Positions 1 to 7,817 are shown, counted from the stretch's first letter. The stretch: 64,000 nt of DNA from Bacteroidota bacterium (GCA_013298895.1 JAAFJM010000012.1:1-64000), one strand, 5' to 3'. The notes: a model not told the origin generated them from the sequence alone. Numbers and translations are program-made.

Positions 1-328
1 CACAAGGCTATCATTTATTCCGTTTCCTTTTGGTTTTTTAATCCCCCTTGCAGAGAGAAGCATATAAATTATTTCATTATGCAAAATCATCCACGTATTT
101 CAGCAGGCAGCCAGTTAGGCATTTGTCCTTTTACTCCGCAGGTTCTCCATCAGCACTTGCAGCTTTCACCTTTTGCTTATCAGCGTTACATCCGCAGGTC
201 TCGGTTAGCCCATCAGCCAGTTTTTGGCATCAAGGTTTATCAGCTTCCTTGTGGTTGTTTCGTTTGGTGTTATCCATCAGGTGTTCGTGAGCTTTCAGCA
301 TTGCCCTTTTAGGGCTTTGCTATTGCTT
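1..328. other. Gene-poor accessory segment at window edge
   Basis: This stretch has no convincing intact gene. Its composition is richer in G and C than the neighbouring core genes. On the minus strand a reading frame from 90 to 1 is open to the window edge (start ATG at 88-90, about 30 codons) and could be the start of a gene running out of the window, but 30 codons are too few to judge. Plus-strand frames in 48-312 look like shadows. The degenerate minus-strand frame at 131-301 is listed separately. Confidence 0.4.
131..301 (-). pseudogene. Small ORF interrupted by an in-frame TGA
   Basis: Reading the minus strand from the ATG at 301-299 gives 23 codons, a TGA at 232-230, then 32 more codons in the same frame to a TAA at 133-131. 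The part after the TGA is cysteine-containing (C directly after the TGA, then a TCGC motif) and looks protein-like; the same frame even continues sensibly past the TAA for about 17 codons (KDKCLTGCLLKYVDDFA). An AAAAGG stretch lies just before the ATG. Most likely this is a decayed small gene; two separate microORFs or recoding at TGA are alternatives. I do not recognise the protein. Confidence 0.25.
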
Positions 329-363
329 TAAAACAAGAAGCCCCACCACAAGGGCAGGGCTTC
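329..363 (-). terminator. Rho-independent terminator after the 249-residue gene
   Basis: A 7-bp perfect stem, GAAGCCC at 337-343 paired with GGGCTTC at 357-363, is followed on the minus strand by TTGTTTT. It sits 26 bp downstream of the stop codon of the minus-strand gene ending at 390. Confidence 0.8.
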
Positions 364-389
364 TATTTAACCGATAAGAAAGAAAGCTA

Positions 390-1139
390 TTAGGCTAATT
401 CAACGATGTTTAACACGTTGTAAGCACCATTTTTTAACGAGTATTGAATACCGTTTACTTCTTGGAAAAATTCAATAGTTAAGAAATAAAGTTTTGTGCC
501 TGCACCTGCTGGAACACCGGCAGGAAGTAAATTGAATGGAGTGTTTGTGCCATCAATTACAATATTTTGCACAGGGCTGTATTCAATTGCACTTACGTTG
601 TTTACAAAATCCACATCAGCAAATGCAGATTTAAAACTAACGTGGGTTGCTCCAGTAGGGTAGTAAATATCATTGATAGGAGTGAATGCAGGGAAAGCAA
701 TATCACCAGTACCAGTGTTTACAGTGAAAGGAGCAAATACAACACTACCCAAAGTTGCACTATCATTGAAATCAAAGCCTTTCAATAAGGCTTGAGCCGT
801 TGGGTCCGCAATTCCGATACCTACATTCCTTTCACCTCTTGGAGAAGTAGCATCATAGTTTTTAATCTGCGTCATAATTTGCGTTAAACGACTTGTAACA
901 CGATTATCACTTGCGTTCATCATCAAATTACGAACTGCATTGCGGAGCAATTTTCCTGCACTTGCAGAGCTTCCAAACTCACTACCGTTTTCACGGGTAC
1001 GTTGGAAGTTAGGATCATTGGCTATTCTGTCACCAGATACACCACTTTTAGTTTTTACAAGATGTCCATCCTGTGTTTTGTAGAAGGTAAGATTATCTAA
1101 TGTTCCTTCTATTTTTAGTAAGCCTTTTAAACGTGCCAT
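390..1139 (-). CDS. Conserved Bacteroidota protein of unknown function, 249 aa
   Basis: This protein begins MARLKGLLKIEGTLDNLTFY and contains the block NDPNFQRTRENGSEFG followed by KLLRNAVRNLM and a second conserved block with RVTSRLTQIM. I recognise this as a family that recurs across Bacteroidota genomes with an unknown role; no catalytic motif or signal peptide is visible. The first half is basic and strongly conserved in character, the second half looks beta-rich. It starts 27 bp after the stop of the SNase-type nuclease gene, with no terminator between them, so the two are probably cotranscribed, and a strong terminator follows. A structural or particle-like role is only a guess. Confidence 0.75.
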   Translation of the reverse strand: MARLKGLLKIEGTLDNLTFYKTQDGHLVKTKSGVSGDRIANDPNFQRTRENGSEFGSSASAGKLLRNAVRNLMMNASDNRVTSRLTQIMTQIKNYDATSPRGERNVGIGIADPTAQALLKGFDFNDSATLGSVVFAPFTVNTGTGDIAFPAFTPINDIYYPTGATHVSFKSAFADVDFVNNVSAIEYSPVQNIVIDGTNTPFNLLPAGVPAGAGTKLYFLTIEFFQEVNGIQYSLKNGAYNVLNIVELA

Positions 1140-1166
1140 TTTTTTATTGTTTTAAATTGTTAATAA

Positions 1167-1679
1167 TTACTTTTTTGTTGTGATACAGCCTTTACAAAAT
1201 CTGTATCTACTTCTTGCATTGTACTTTCTGAATAGCCAGGGCGGACAAACTTTTTCAGCCCCACATTCCCAAAGTCCTTTTCTTTCCATTGATGCTTTCC
1301 GCATCAAATCTTCGAGCCTTGCATCAGTATCAAAATTGATGTAGTGCCAAGCCCAACCATTTGCAATAAGTATTTCATCCAGTCTTTGCCCATCCACATA
1401 TACCATTGCCAATTCTCTACCATAGACATCAGTTTTCAATACTTCAAACCTCACCACCTTACCAAGTATCAAGGCTTTTACATTGAGCCAAGAGTTAAAA
1501 CCCCAGTGTTGATTTAGTTCGGGAGCATCAACATTTAATAACCTTATTGTATGCTCCTTTGCAGTTGTTTTAAGAACGTATGTATCGCCATCCTTAACTT
1601 TCATCACCCTTGCTTCTTCTTGCGAAAAAGCGGCTGTAAAAGCCGTTAAAAACAAAACCGATACAATTATTTTCTTCAT
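1167..1679 (-). CDS. Secreted SNase-type thermonuclease family protein
   Basis: A signal peptide (KKIIVSVLFLTAFTAAFSQ) precedes an SNase-like domain. The family hallmarks are visible: VKDGDTYVL, the catalytic-type stretch IRLLNVDAPEL with its Arg and Glu, and DVYGRELAMVYVDGQRLDEILI with a third catalytic-type Arg, followed by NGWAWHY. The protein therefore likely cleaves DNA or RNA using calcium outside the cytoplasm. The C-terminus has a cysteine cluster (WECGAEKVCPPW and RFCKGC) beyond the usual nuclease core. The ATG at 1679 was chosen because a perfect promoter places transcription start only a few bases upstream; a GTG one codon earlier is possible. It leads an operon with the 249-residue protein. 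Confidence 0.88.
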   Translation of the reverse strand: MKKIIVSVLFLTAFTAAFSQEEARVMKVKDGDTYVLKTTAKEHTIRLLNVDAPELNQHWGFNSWLNVKALILGKVVRFEVLKTDVYGRELAMVYVDGQRLDEILIANGWAWHYINFDTDARLEDLMRKASMERKGLWECGAEKVCPPWLFRKYNARSRYRFCKGCITTKK

Positions 1680-1686
1680 CACGATA

Positions 1687-1718
1687 CAAAACTATAATGC
1701 TTTATAAGGCTCTACAAA
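1687..1718 (-). promoter_or_regulatory. Promoter of the SNase-type gene (Bacteroidota type)
   Basis: On the minus strand, TTTG (1718-1715) is followed after 20 nt by TAGTTTTG (1694-1687), a full match to the -33/-7 elements of the Bacteroidota housekeeping sigma factor. Transcription would start near 1681, so the mRNA has almost no leader. Confidence 0.7.
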
Positions 1719-1768
1719 TAACCACTTCCGACATTTCCGTTATTGCCACATTATTCCAACAAACACAC

Positions 1769-1799
1769 TTTTACCTCTCACAAAAAGTAATTATCTTTG
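1769..1799 (+). promoter_or_regulatory. Promoter of the 62-aa gene
   Basis: TATCTTTG at 1792-1799 fits the -7 consensus TAnnTTTG exactly. A T-rich TTTTA at 1769-1773, 18 nt upstream, is a weak -33. The leader to the ATG at 1855 would be about 50 nt. Confidence 0.5.
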
Positions 1800-1854
1800 C
1801 GACAGTTAATCTATACCTCAAGTATGGATGATGTATAAAAAGAGTATTAGTTAA

Positions 1855-2043
1855 ATGAATAGACTGTGTATTTATCCGAAAGACATTCAGATAATCACAG
1901 GCAAAAGCGACAGATATGGTAGATACCTTATTAAGAGGATTAAAGAGTACTTCAACAAGCAGCAACACCAAGTTGTTACCGTTGAAGAGTTCTGCCAGTA
2001 TATGGGCTTACAATTGGAAGCAGTTGTTAGTCAATTAAGATAG
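1855..2043 (+). CDS. Small conserved protein, 62 aa
   Basis: The start MNRLCIYPKDIQIITGKSDR, the central RRIKEY-like basic helix (LIKRIKEYFN) and the ending with VTVEEFCQYMGL resemble a family of small Bacteroidota proteins with the pattern IYPKDIQxxTG ... FxxxEFCxxxxL. It looks like two short helical segments, possibly a helix-turn-helix. Such genes are often found near mobile or accessory elements. It has its own promoter and is divergent from the SNase operon. Its function is unknown; DNA binding is inferred only from the basic helix pattern. Confidence 0.6.
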   Translation: MNRLCIYPKDIQIITGKSDRYGRYLIKRIKEYFNKQQHQVVTVEEFCQYMGLQLEAVVSQLR

Positions 2044-2099
2044 TGTAAAAACTTATCTTCGCCTTTTGCTTATGATAAGGACAAACACACTCTACACTA
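2041..2099 (+). other. Nested inverted repeats after the 62-aa gene
   Basis: TAGTGTA at 2041-2047 pairs with TACACTA at 2093-2099, and inside it CTTATC (2052-2057) pairs with GATAAG (2074-2079). No U-tract follows directly, so this is not a classic terminator. The rest of the gap to 2277 includes two direct copies of GTTGCCCA around 2155-2172 and no supported gene. Confidence 0.3.
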
Positions 2100-2277
2100 A
2101 ACAACATTTTTTCTTTTCTTTGTGCTGTACTTGCACTTGTTTTAGTGGGTTTTGTTGCCCAGTTGTTGCCCAAATAAATATGGAAACGCTGAAACCCTTT
2201 ACTCATAGGGCTTTACATTTTAGCTTAACAATTTGTATCGGAAAGTAATTTGATTATTGATAACACTGTTAAACTAT

Positions 2278-2799
2278 TTATCTATTCAGGTAAATAGTTC
2301 CTTTGAAAATAGTAGAACCAAGGCCCAAATCAAGTAAATAAAAATAGGTACCAACTGGAAGTTTATCACCACCAATAGTAATGCCGTATTGAGAGTGTCC
2401 GTTCCAATTATTGGTATACGGACTTTCTTCAAAAACTTTTTGTCCCCAACGGTTAAAAATTTCTATTTTATTATTTGGATAATTTTCAATTCCTCTGATC
2501 ACCAATAAATCATTTATTCCATCGTTGTTAGGAGAGAAACCTTCTGGAATAAAAAAATCGTTAGGATTTGGAACAATTGCAACCACACTTGGTTGATGAA
2601 ATCCTTGTGTAAAGTAATAATCAGCACTTACAAAAGTTTCAATCATTACCTCCCCTATGGTCCATTCCATACTACCATAAAGCGAAGTAGCGTATGTTCC
2701 AGCCGAACCAATTATTTCTCGTGCAAATGATTGTGCTTTTAATTGTTGGTTTATAAAAGAAACCAATAGAAAGCTAAGAAAGAAAAAAGTTTTTTTCAT
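2278..2799 (-). CDS. Secreted protein with T9SS type B (gliding-motility-associated) C-terminal domain
   Basis: A signal peptide (MKKTFFFLSFLLVSFINQQLKAQ) is followed by a short region of about 60 residues (TYATSLYGSMEWTIGEVMIETF) and then the C-terminal sorting domain: FIPEGFSPNNDGINDLLVIRG, IEIFNRWGQKVFE, NWNGHS, LPVGTYFYLLDL and KGTIYLNR. This is the type B signal used to export and anchor proteins through the type IX system, often to SprF-type partners. There is almost no cargo domain, so the protein is nearly a bare signal with a small beta-rich head. It lies 42 bp downstream of the collagen-like gene on the same strand and may be cotranscribed with it. Confidence 0.9.
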   Translation of the reverse strand: MKKTFFFLSFLLVSFINQQLKAQSFAREIIGSAGTYATSLYGSMEWTIGEVMIETFVSADYYFTQGFHQPSVVAIVPNPNDFFIPEGFSPNNDGINDLLVIRGIENYPNNKIEIFNRWGQKVFEESPYTNNWNGHSQYGITIGGDKLPVGTYFYLLDLGLGSTIFKGTIYLNR

Positions 2800-2841
2800 T
2801 TTGATTTTTTTACGTTCATCTAATTTTTAATAAAAATCAAG

Positions 2842-4908
2842 CTAATTAATCTTTTTGATTGTTATACTCTGAGTGTTGGCGTGTGTATTTGCTCCATTTG
2901 CAGGAGTAATGGTGAGTGCGGGTGTATTCCCTATTGGATTAATTACTGCCAATATAGAATTAATAGAAGTAGTTGTGATAAAAAAATTACCCATAATTGG
3001 GTGTCCGCCAGCAGTTGGATTCATATTTACCGCAACCGTTTCGGGTAAATCAACATTATTTAATTCAAGTTGTAATTGACCAGGCTCTGTAGTATTTACA
3101 TGAAAAATAATTTCATAAGTTCCAATGCTTGGCAATGTAAAACTAGTGTTATCTAAACGAGTAATTCCGATAGCAGGACCATTACGTGGAAAGTTAACTC
3201 TACCAGTTCCAACACTTGTTTTAACGGCCACTGTTGCAGCATAATCAGTTCCGATACTGTTTCCAGTTCCAGCAGTTAAGCCATAGAACATGGCAAATTG
3301 TAGGATTGTTCCGGTAGCTCCAATTAGTCCTTGAGCACCTGTTGCTCCTGAATCACCTATTAAACCTTGAATTCCATTTGTTCCATTTAATCCTGTAAAG
3401 CCAATTGAACCTTGCGAACCAGTTGCGCCTGAATCACCTTTTATACCTTGAATTCCAACAGCTCCGGTTAAACCTGTTAAGCCAATGGAACCTTGAGGAC
3501 CAGTTGAACCTGAATCACCTTTTACGCCTTGTATTCCTGTTAATCCAGTTAAACCTGTTAAGCCAATGGAACCTTGTAGACCAGTTGAACCTGAATCGCC
3601 TTTTAAACCTTGAATGCCATTTGCACCTGTTAAGCCTGTTATACCAATTGAACCTTGTGGACCAGTTGAACCTTGCAGACCAGTTGCGCCTGAATCTCCT
3701 TTTAAACCTTGAATTCCATTTGCGCCATTTAATCCTGTTAAGCCAATGGAACCTTGTGTACCAGTTGAGCCTGAATCACCTTTTACACCTTGAATTCCTG
3801 TTGCCCCAGTTAATCCAATTAAGCCAATGGAACCTTGCGGGCCAATTGCACCTGAATCTCCTTTTAAACCTTGTATTCCATTTGCTCCAGTTAAACCTGT
3901 TAAGCCGATGGAACCTTGAGGACCAATTGCACCTGAATCGCCTTTTAAACCTTGAATTCCATTTGTTCCATTTAATCCTGTAAAGCCAATTGAACCTTGC
4001 GAACCAGTTGCGCCTGAATCACCTTTTATACCTTGTATTCCTGTTGCTCCATTTAATCCTGTTAAGCCAATAGAACCTTGAGGACCTGTTATGCCTGAAT
4101 CGCCTTTTATACCTTGTATACCATTTGCTCCATTTAATCCTGTTAAGCCAATGGAACCTTGAGGACCTGTTATGCCTGAATCGCCTTTTATACCTTGTAT
4201 ACCTGTTACTCCAGTTAAACCTATTTGTCCAATTGAACCTTGTAGACCAGTTGAACCTGAATCACCTTTTATACCTTGTATTCCTGCAGCTCCAGTTAAA
4301 CCTGTTTGTCCAATGGAACCTTGTGGACCAGTTGAGCCTGAATCACCTTTTACACCTTGAATTCCGTTTGCTCCAGTTAAACCAATGACACCTTGAGGAC
4401 CAATCGAACCTGAATCTCCTTTTAAACCTTGAATTCCTGTTGTTCCAGTTAAACCAGTTAAGCCGATGGCCCCTTGTGGACCAGTTAAACCTGTAGGTCC
4501 AACAATTCCATTGCCACAATTAAGTGCATAAGGTACACTTAATAATTGCGATGCTCCCATTGCTATAAATCCACTGCCAAAATTGGCTTGTATTTCCATC
4601 CAATTTGTTCCAACAGCCCAAGAGATAGCTGAAAAAGTTCCGCTTTCTACAGTTCCATTTCCAATTTCAAGATTTATTAAACCAAACTGATTAGTGGTTA
4701 TATTGTGTGATTCTTGATATAATATTGGACCAGTAACAGCGTTTGCATGAATAATTGCCATTATCCGAATTGTAGCATTTGCCATTGGGATTCCATTGTT
4801 GGATCTAACTATAGATTGATATTTGAAAGCTTGTGGTGGTACTTGTGAAATTGCAAAATGACAGCAAATAATAAAAAGGATTGCTGTAAGAAGAATATTT
4901 TTTTTCAT
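2842..4908 (-). CDS. Secreted collagen-like repeat protein with BclA/C1q-like C-terminal head
   Basis: Residues 1-21 form a signal peptide. Residues 22-136 are a domain common in Bacteroidota (PPQAFKYQSIVRSNNG, TNQFGLINLEIG, ASQLLSVPYAL). Residues 137-534 are about 130 uninterrupted Gly-X-Y triplets that would form a collagen triple helix, rich in KGDSG. The last 154 residues are a beta-sandwich-like head (TRLDNTSFTLPSIGTYEIIF, GQLQLELN) resembling the trimerising BclA/TNF-C1q type. The likely product is a trimeric, rod-and-head surface fibre. No T9SS domain is present, but the downstream gene carries one. The triplets lack the hydroxyproline context of animals, and Thr and Ile are common at X and Y. 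Length will vary between strains because the DNA is tandemly repeated. Confidence 0.9.
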   Translation of the reverse strand: MKKNILLTAILFIICCHFAISQVPPQAFKYQSIVRSNNGIPMANATIRIMAIIHANAVTGPILYQESHNITTNQFGLINLEIGNGTVESGTFSAISWAVGTNWMEIQANFGSGFIAMGASQLLSVPYALNCGNGIVGPTGLTGPQGAIGLTGLTGTTGIQGLKGDSGSIGPQGVIGLTGANGIQGVKGDSGSTGPQGSIGQTGLTGAAGIQGIKGDSGSTGLQGSIGQIGLTGVTGIQGIKGDSGITGPQGSIGLTGLNGANGIQGIKGDSGITGPQGSIGLTGLNGATGIQGIKGDSGATGSQGSIGFTGLNGTNGIQGLKGDSGAIGPQGSIGLTGLTGANGIQGLKGDSGAIGPQGSIGLIGLTGATGIQGVKGDSGSTGTQGSIGLTGLNGANGIQGLKGDSGATGLQGSTGPQGSIGITGLTGANGIQGLKGDSGSTGLQGSIGLTGLTGLTGIQGVKGDSGSTGPQGSIGLTGLTGAVGIQGIKGDSGATGSQGSIGFTGLNGTNGIQGLIGDSGATGAQGLIGATGTILQFAMFYGLTAGTGNSIGTDYAATVAVKTSVGTGRVNFPRNGPAIGITRLDNTSFTLPSIGTYEIIFHVNTTEPGQLQLELNNVDLPETVAVNMNPTAGGHPIMGNFFITTTSINSILAVINPIGNTPALTITPANGANTHANTQSITIKKIN
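3307..4500 (-). repeat. 81-bp tandem repeats encoding 27-residue collagen units
   Basis: The collagen segment consists of roughly 14 imperfect units of 27 residues (9 triplets, 81 bp), each of the form TGPQGSIGLTGLTG then xxGIQGxKGDSG. One unit carries an extra partial insert (TGLQGSTGPQGSIG). Neighbouring units differ mainly at single residues, which suggests recent expansion by recombination or slippage. Confidence 0.9.
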
Positions 4909-5259
4909 TGTGATAGCATTTATTTCCTTGAGAGTAGGATGAAAACGGAAAAAGTTTTCTTGTCACAAAGGTGATTTAGTATTTCAAGTAATGTTTACAC
5001 TTCATTTCATAAGTGTTGTATAAATCACATAAAAAAAAATAACAAAAATTTCAAATTCAAAAAAATAATTCAAATGTTTGCTAACACCAACATTTACAAT
5101 ATATTTACTCATAAACCAACATATAAAAATTAAAAAAAAGTTGAATTTATTATTAACTTATAAATTGCAAAATGTTAATTTTTAAATAAATATCTTTCAT
5201 GAGTAAAATTAATAACTAAATTTGTACTCTTATTTACCAAACCTTAATACATCATTTTT
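4909..5259. promoter_or_regulatory. AT-rich divergent intergenic region
   Basis: This 351-bp stretch separates the collagen-like gene from the 122-aa gene. On the plus strand TAAATTTG at 5217-5224 is a perfect -7 element, with TTTC at 5194-5197 (19 nt upstream) as a possible -33, and gives a leader of about 30 nt to the ATG at 5260. On the minus strand CACCTTTG (4973-4966) is a one-mismatch -7 for the collagen-like gene. The rest is very AT-rich and holds no gene I can support. Confidence 0.5.
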
Positions 5260-5628
5260 ATGAGAGACGCTGGAGTTTATACGCAACTTTGGAAAAAATA
5301 TTTACCCGTTATTAGACTTTTATTAAAAAAAACAGTTGATAGCGATCAAAAACTTCAAATTTATAAGCACGAGTTTGTATCTACTGGAGCAAAAAACAAA
5401 TTGGGTTATATTTTTAACTTAGAAATTGTAAACGGTAAAGCTATTAACAAATCAAATACTTTGGCTTCTTCTTTTGACTTATTGAATGTTTTAAATGAAA
5501 ACGAGTTAACAGCAGAGTGGCTGAAAGGAAAAAATGTTAAAATTAGTGTAAATAAAGCATGCGAATTATCTTTACAACTAATAAATAAGACTGAAGAAGC
5601 ACAACAATTAGAAGTTGTCAACGCGTAA
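5260..5628 (+). CDS. Conserved hypothetical cytoplasmic protein, 122 aa
   Basis: The protein starts MRDAGVYTQLWKKYLPVIRLLLKK, has no signal peptide or membrane segment, and appears to be a small alpha+beta domain with an N-terminal amphipathic helix. I recall similar short proteins with an N-terminal LWxKYLPVIRxLLKK pattern in Bacteroidota, but no function is known. It stands alone, with its own promoter and a very strong terminator, so it is an independently expressed gene. Expression could be high, judging from the exact promoter element. Confidence 0.75.
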   Translation: MRDAGVYTQLWKKYLPVIRLLLKKTVDSDQKLQIYKHEFVSTGAKNKLGYIFNLEIVNGKAINKSNTLASSFDLLNVLNENELTAEWLKGKNVKISVNKACELSLQLINKTEEAQQLEVVNA

Positions 5629-5640
5629 TAAAAATAACTT

Positions 5641-5676
5641 AAAGGTGGTGTGCGAATAAAACTCCACCTTTTTTTT
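5641..5676 (+). terminator. Rho-independent terminator
   Basis: AAAGGTGG (5641-5648) pairs with CCACCTTT (5664-5671), followed by a T run to 5676. It lies 13 bp after the stop of the 122-aa gene. Confidence 0.92.
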
Positions 5677-5880
5677 GCTATTTACTATTCAAAATAAGCC
5701 TATTTATTTTATAAAAATTATAAGTTTAAATAAAGGCATCAATTTACTTTTTATTTAAATTTGTATTCGATTTAAAACTATAAATTTTTACTTTAGTTGT
5801 ATAAGAAATATATATTGGGTTAAACCAATATATTCAATATTTTTTTAACATATTTGCGATAATCAAAAAAACCACCGATT

Positions 5881-6303
5881 ATGATTCCAATAGTATTTTG
5901 TGTAGATGACGACAAAGTTGCTTTAATGATAAACAAACTAAACCTACAAAAAACTAAATTTTGTAAAGTAATTTTAACTGCAGAAAATGGAAAAGAAGCC
6001 TTAGATTATTTTGATACTCAAATGTTATTAAATGAAAATGAAAGAGTGCTTCCAGATTTAATCTTACTTGATTTAAATATGCCTATTGTTGACGGTTGGG
6101 AGTTTCTTGATTTTTTTTCTGAAAAATATCTTGAATTGCATAAAAAAATAAAAATAGCTTTGCTTTCTTCTAGTGTAAATCCTGATGATAAAATAAAGGC
6201 AGAATCAAATCCTTTTGTTTTTACTTTTATTGATAAAGCCTTGGGTATGGAAAATTTAAATCAATTAAAAGAACATCCAATACTTAAAGATTACTTTCAA
6301 TAA
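5881..6303 (+). CDS. Standalone response regulator receiver (CheY-like)
   Basis: A single receiver domain of 140 residues with the acidic pocket in FCVDDD (residues 7-11), the phosphoacceptor Asp in ILLDLNMP, the switch Ser in ALLSSS and the conserved Lys in FIDKAL. No output domain is present. Receivers of this type in Bacteroidota are usually relays for hybrid histidine kinases or act by binding partner proteins. No kinase gene is nearby. A near-consensus -7 element (CATATTTG, 5849-5856) precedes the gene. Its 3' end overlaps the convergent NFACT gene by 7 bp. Confidence 0.92.
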   Translation: MIPIVFCVDDDKVALMINKLNLQKTKFCKVILTAENGKEALDYFDTQMLLNENERVLPDLILLDLNMPIVDGWEFLDFFSEKYLELHKKIKIALLSSSVNPDDKIKAESNPFVFTFIDKALGMENLNQLKEHPILKDYFQ

Positions 6304-7715
6304 TCAATTTTGGGTGATACAAGTGTGATTTCTTCTTTTTCTACAAACACTTGTCCTGGTTCTGCCCCCTTTGGTTTTCGAACAAATTTTTTAGGTGTAT
6401 ATATTACAGGAACCATTGCACTCCCTTTTGACTTACTATAATAGGCAGCTACTTGGGCTGCAAAAATAATAACCTCGTTAGGAAATACTTTATTGTTTTG
6501 ATGTTTTATTATTACATGGCTACCGCTAACCCCTTTGGCATGTAACCACAAGTCGTTTTTATGAGCAACTTTTAAAGTTAATTCATCATTATTAGCAGCA
6601 CTTTTTCCTACCAATACTTTCCAGCCATTATGAAGAAACTCACGGTAAGTTTCGCGTTGTTCTTGTTTTCTTTTACTTTTTGTTTCTAGAAGTTCAAATT
6701 GCCTTAAATCTTTCATGTTTTCAGCAACCAGAACCGCAGCTAGTTTAGCTTCATTTAAAAGTATTTTTTCATTGGCTTGCTTAATTTTATTTGTTAAAAG
6801 CTGTTCTTCTTTTTTTTGATTTCGTGATTTTTTATAATAGTATTGGGCATTTTCTTGAGGATTTAAATTACTTTTTAGTTTTATGCTAACGGTATTAGTG
6901 TTATTGTAAAAATCATTTGTTAATAAACTTTCATCTCCTTTTTTCATTAAATGTAAATTAGCCATAATAATATGTCCTAATTCTTCATTTCTTGCATTTA
7001 TTTGCAAAAATTGTAATGCTTTACCAGCGTTTAAATAAATAGGTTTCCAACGCTTAAGTTCATTTTCAAATTGTTGTATTAGCTTTTCCTTTTTTTGGGT
7101 AAAAAAATACTTACCTAAGTATTGTTTTGTAAACTCATTATATGCATCAAAAATGGAAGGAAATTGTTTATTAGTTAAATTATTATCAGGTTCTATATTT
7201 AAAACAGGAAAATCTTTTTCGTTATAGTAAATATAAAAATTAGTTGATATTCTATAGTAATCATTTTCTTCTTCTTCTATAGTAAAATTATTCAGTAATA
7301 AATGTTTATCACTTTCTATTTGTGGTCGAAAAAGTTCTTTTAATTTATTACCTTCAAAAAAAAGTACATTGGCTAATGAACCATAAAGTTTAAAAATTAA
7401 GCTATAGTTTTTACTAAAAATAATTTGAAATGAGCGTTCATTTTTATGCAAAAAAACGGTTTGAAATTCAATATTTTTCAATTCTTCAAAAAGCAAATAA
7501 CTCGAACCTTTGCGCTCCAATGGAAAGTTGTAAAATTGTACAAAAAAAGTTCTTGCTTCAATAATTAACTTAATGCTCAACCATTCATCAATTTTATTAA
7601 AAACTAACACCAATTCATTTCTATTTAAGCTAAAGCCATCAAAAAAAACAAATCCTTGCAAATGTTTGCGCAAAGCCAATCCTAATTGTTGTATAAGTAT
7701 TTGATTATGGTGCAT
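6297..7715 (-). CDS. NFACT family protein (RqcH/fibronectin-binding A-like)
   Basis: The 472-residue protein has an N-terminal NFACT-N-like domain, a long charged coiled-coil middle (about residues 200-345, rich in K, E, N and Q) and a C-terminal NFACT-R domain with NDLWLHAKGVSGSHVIIKH and AAYYSKSKGSAMVPVIYTPKKFVRKPKGAEPGQV. Known homologs (RqcH, NEMF/Rqc2) bind obstructed large ribosomal subunits with tRNA and add alanine tails to stalled nascent chains. This one is somewhat shorter than the Firmicutes type. It faces the response regulator tail to tail. I am confident of the family, less so of ribosome quality-control activity in this organism. Confidence 0.88.
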   Translation of the reverse strand: MHHNQILIQQLGLALRKHLQGFVFFDGFSLNRNELVLVFNKIDEWLSIKLIIEARTFFVQFYNFPLERKGSSYLLFEELKNIEFQTVFLHKNERSFQIIFSKNYSLIFKLYGSLANVLFFEGNKLKELFRPQIESDKHLLLNNFTIEEEENDYYRISTNFYIYYNEKDFPVLNIEPDNNLTNKQFPSIFDAYNEFTKQYLGKYFFTQKKEKLIQQFENELKRWKPIYLNAGKALQFLQINARNEELGHIIMANLHLMKKGDESLLTNDFYNNTNTVSIKLKSNLNPQENAQYYYKKSRNQKKEEQLLTNKIKQANEKILLNEAKLAAVLVAENMKDLRQFELLETKSKRKQEQRETYREFLHNGWKVLVGKSAANNDELTLKVAHKNDLWLHAKGVSGSHVIIKHQNNKVFPNEVIIFAAQVAAYYSKSKGSAMVPVIYTPKKFVRKPKGAEPGQVFVEKEEITLVSPKIDY

Positions 7716-7739
7716 ATAAAGTTGTAGTTTTTAAATACA

Positions 7740-7790
7740 AAAAGGCATTTATTGCTTCAAACATAAGTTTATTTGCAATAAATGCCTTTT
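7740..7790 (-). terminator. Terminator of guaA
   Basis: A perfect 16-bp inverted repeat, AAAAGGCATTTATTGC at 7740-7755 and its complement at 7775-7790, ends with a T run in the minus direction. It lies 28 bp after the guaA stop, and its A/T-symmetric ends would work in both directions. Confidence 0.92.
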
Positions 7791-7817
7791 AATTATTGTG
7801 AATATAAATTCAACAAT

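Noticed and set aside
48-312. Plus-strand small ORFs of about 80 residues
   Set aside because: No start context, no known fold, and better coding signal on the minus strand.
2066-2248. 60-residue plus-strand ORF with many Cys
   Set aside because: No homology or promoter recognised; composition looks like chance in a gap with inverted repeats.
3405-3983. 192-residue plus-strand frame rich in Leu and Asn
   Set aside because: It is the antisense of the collagen repeat; the repeating triplets keep a frame open on the other strand by chance.
3307-4500. CRISPR-like regular repeats
   Set aside because: The repeats are in-frame coding collagen units without unique spacers.
5641-5676. Riboswitch or regulatory leader
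   Set aside because: It is directly after a stop codon with a T run, a plain terminator.
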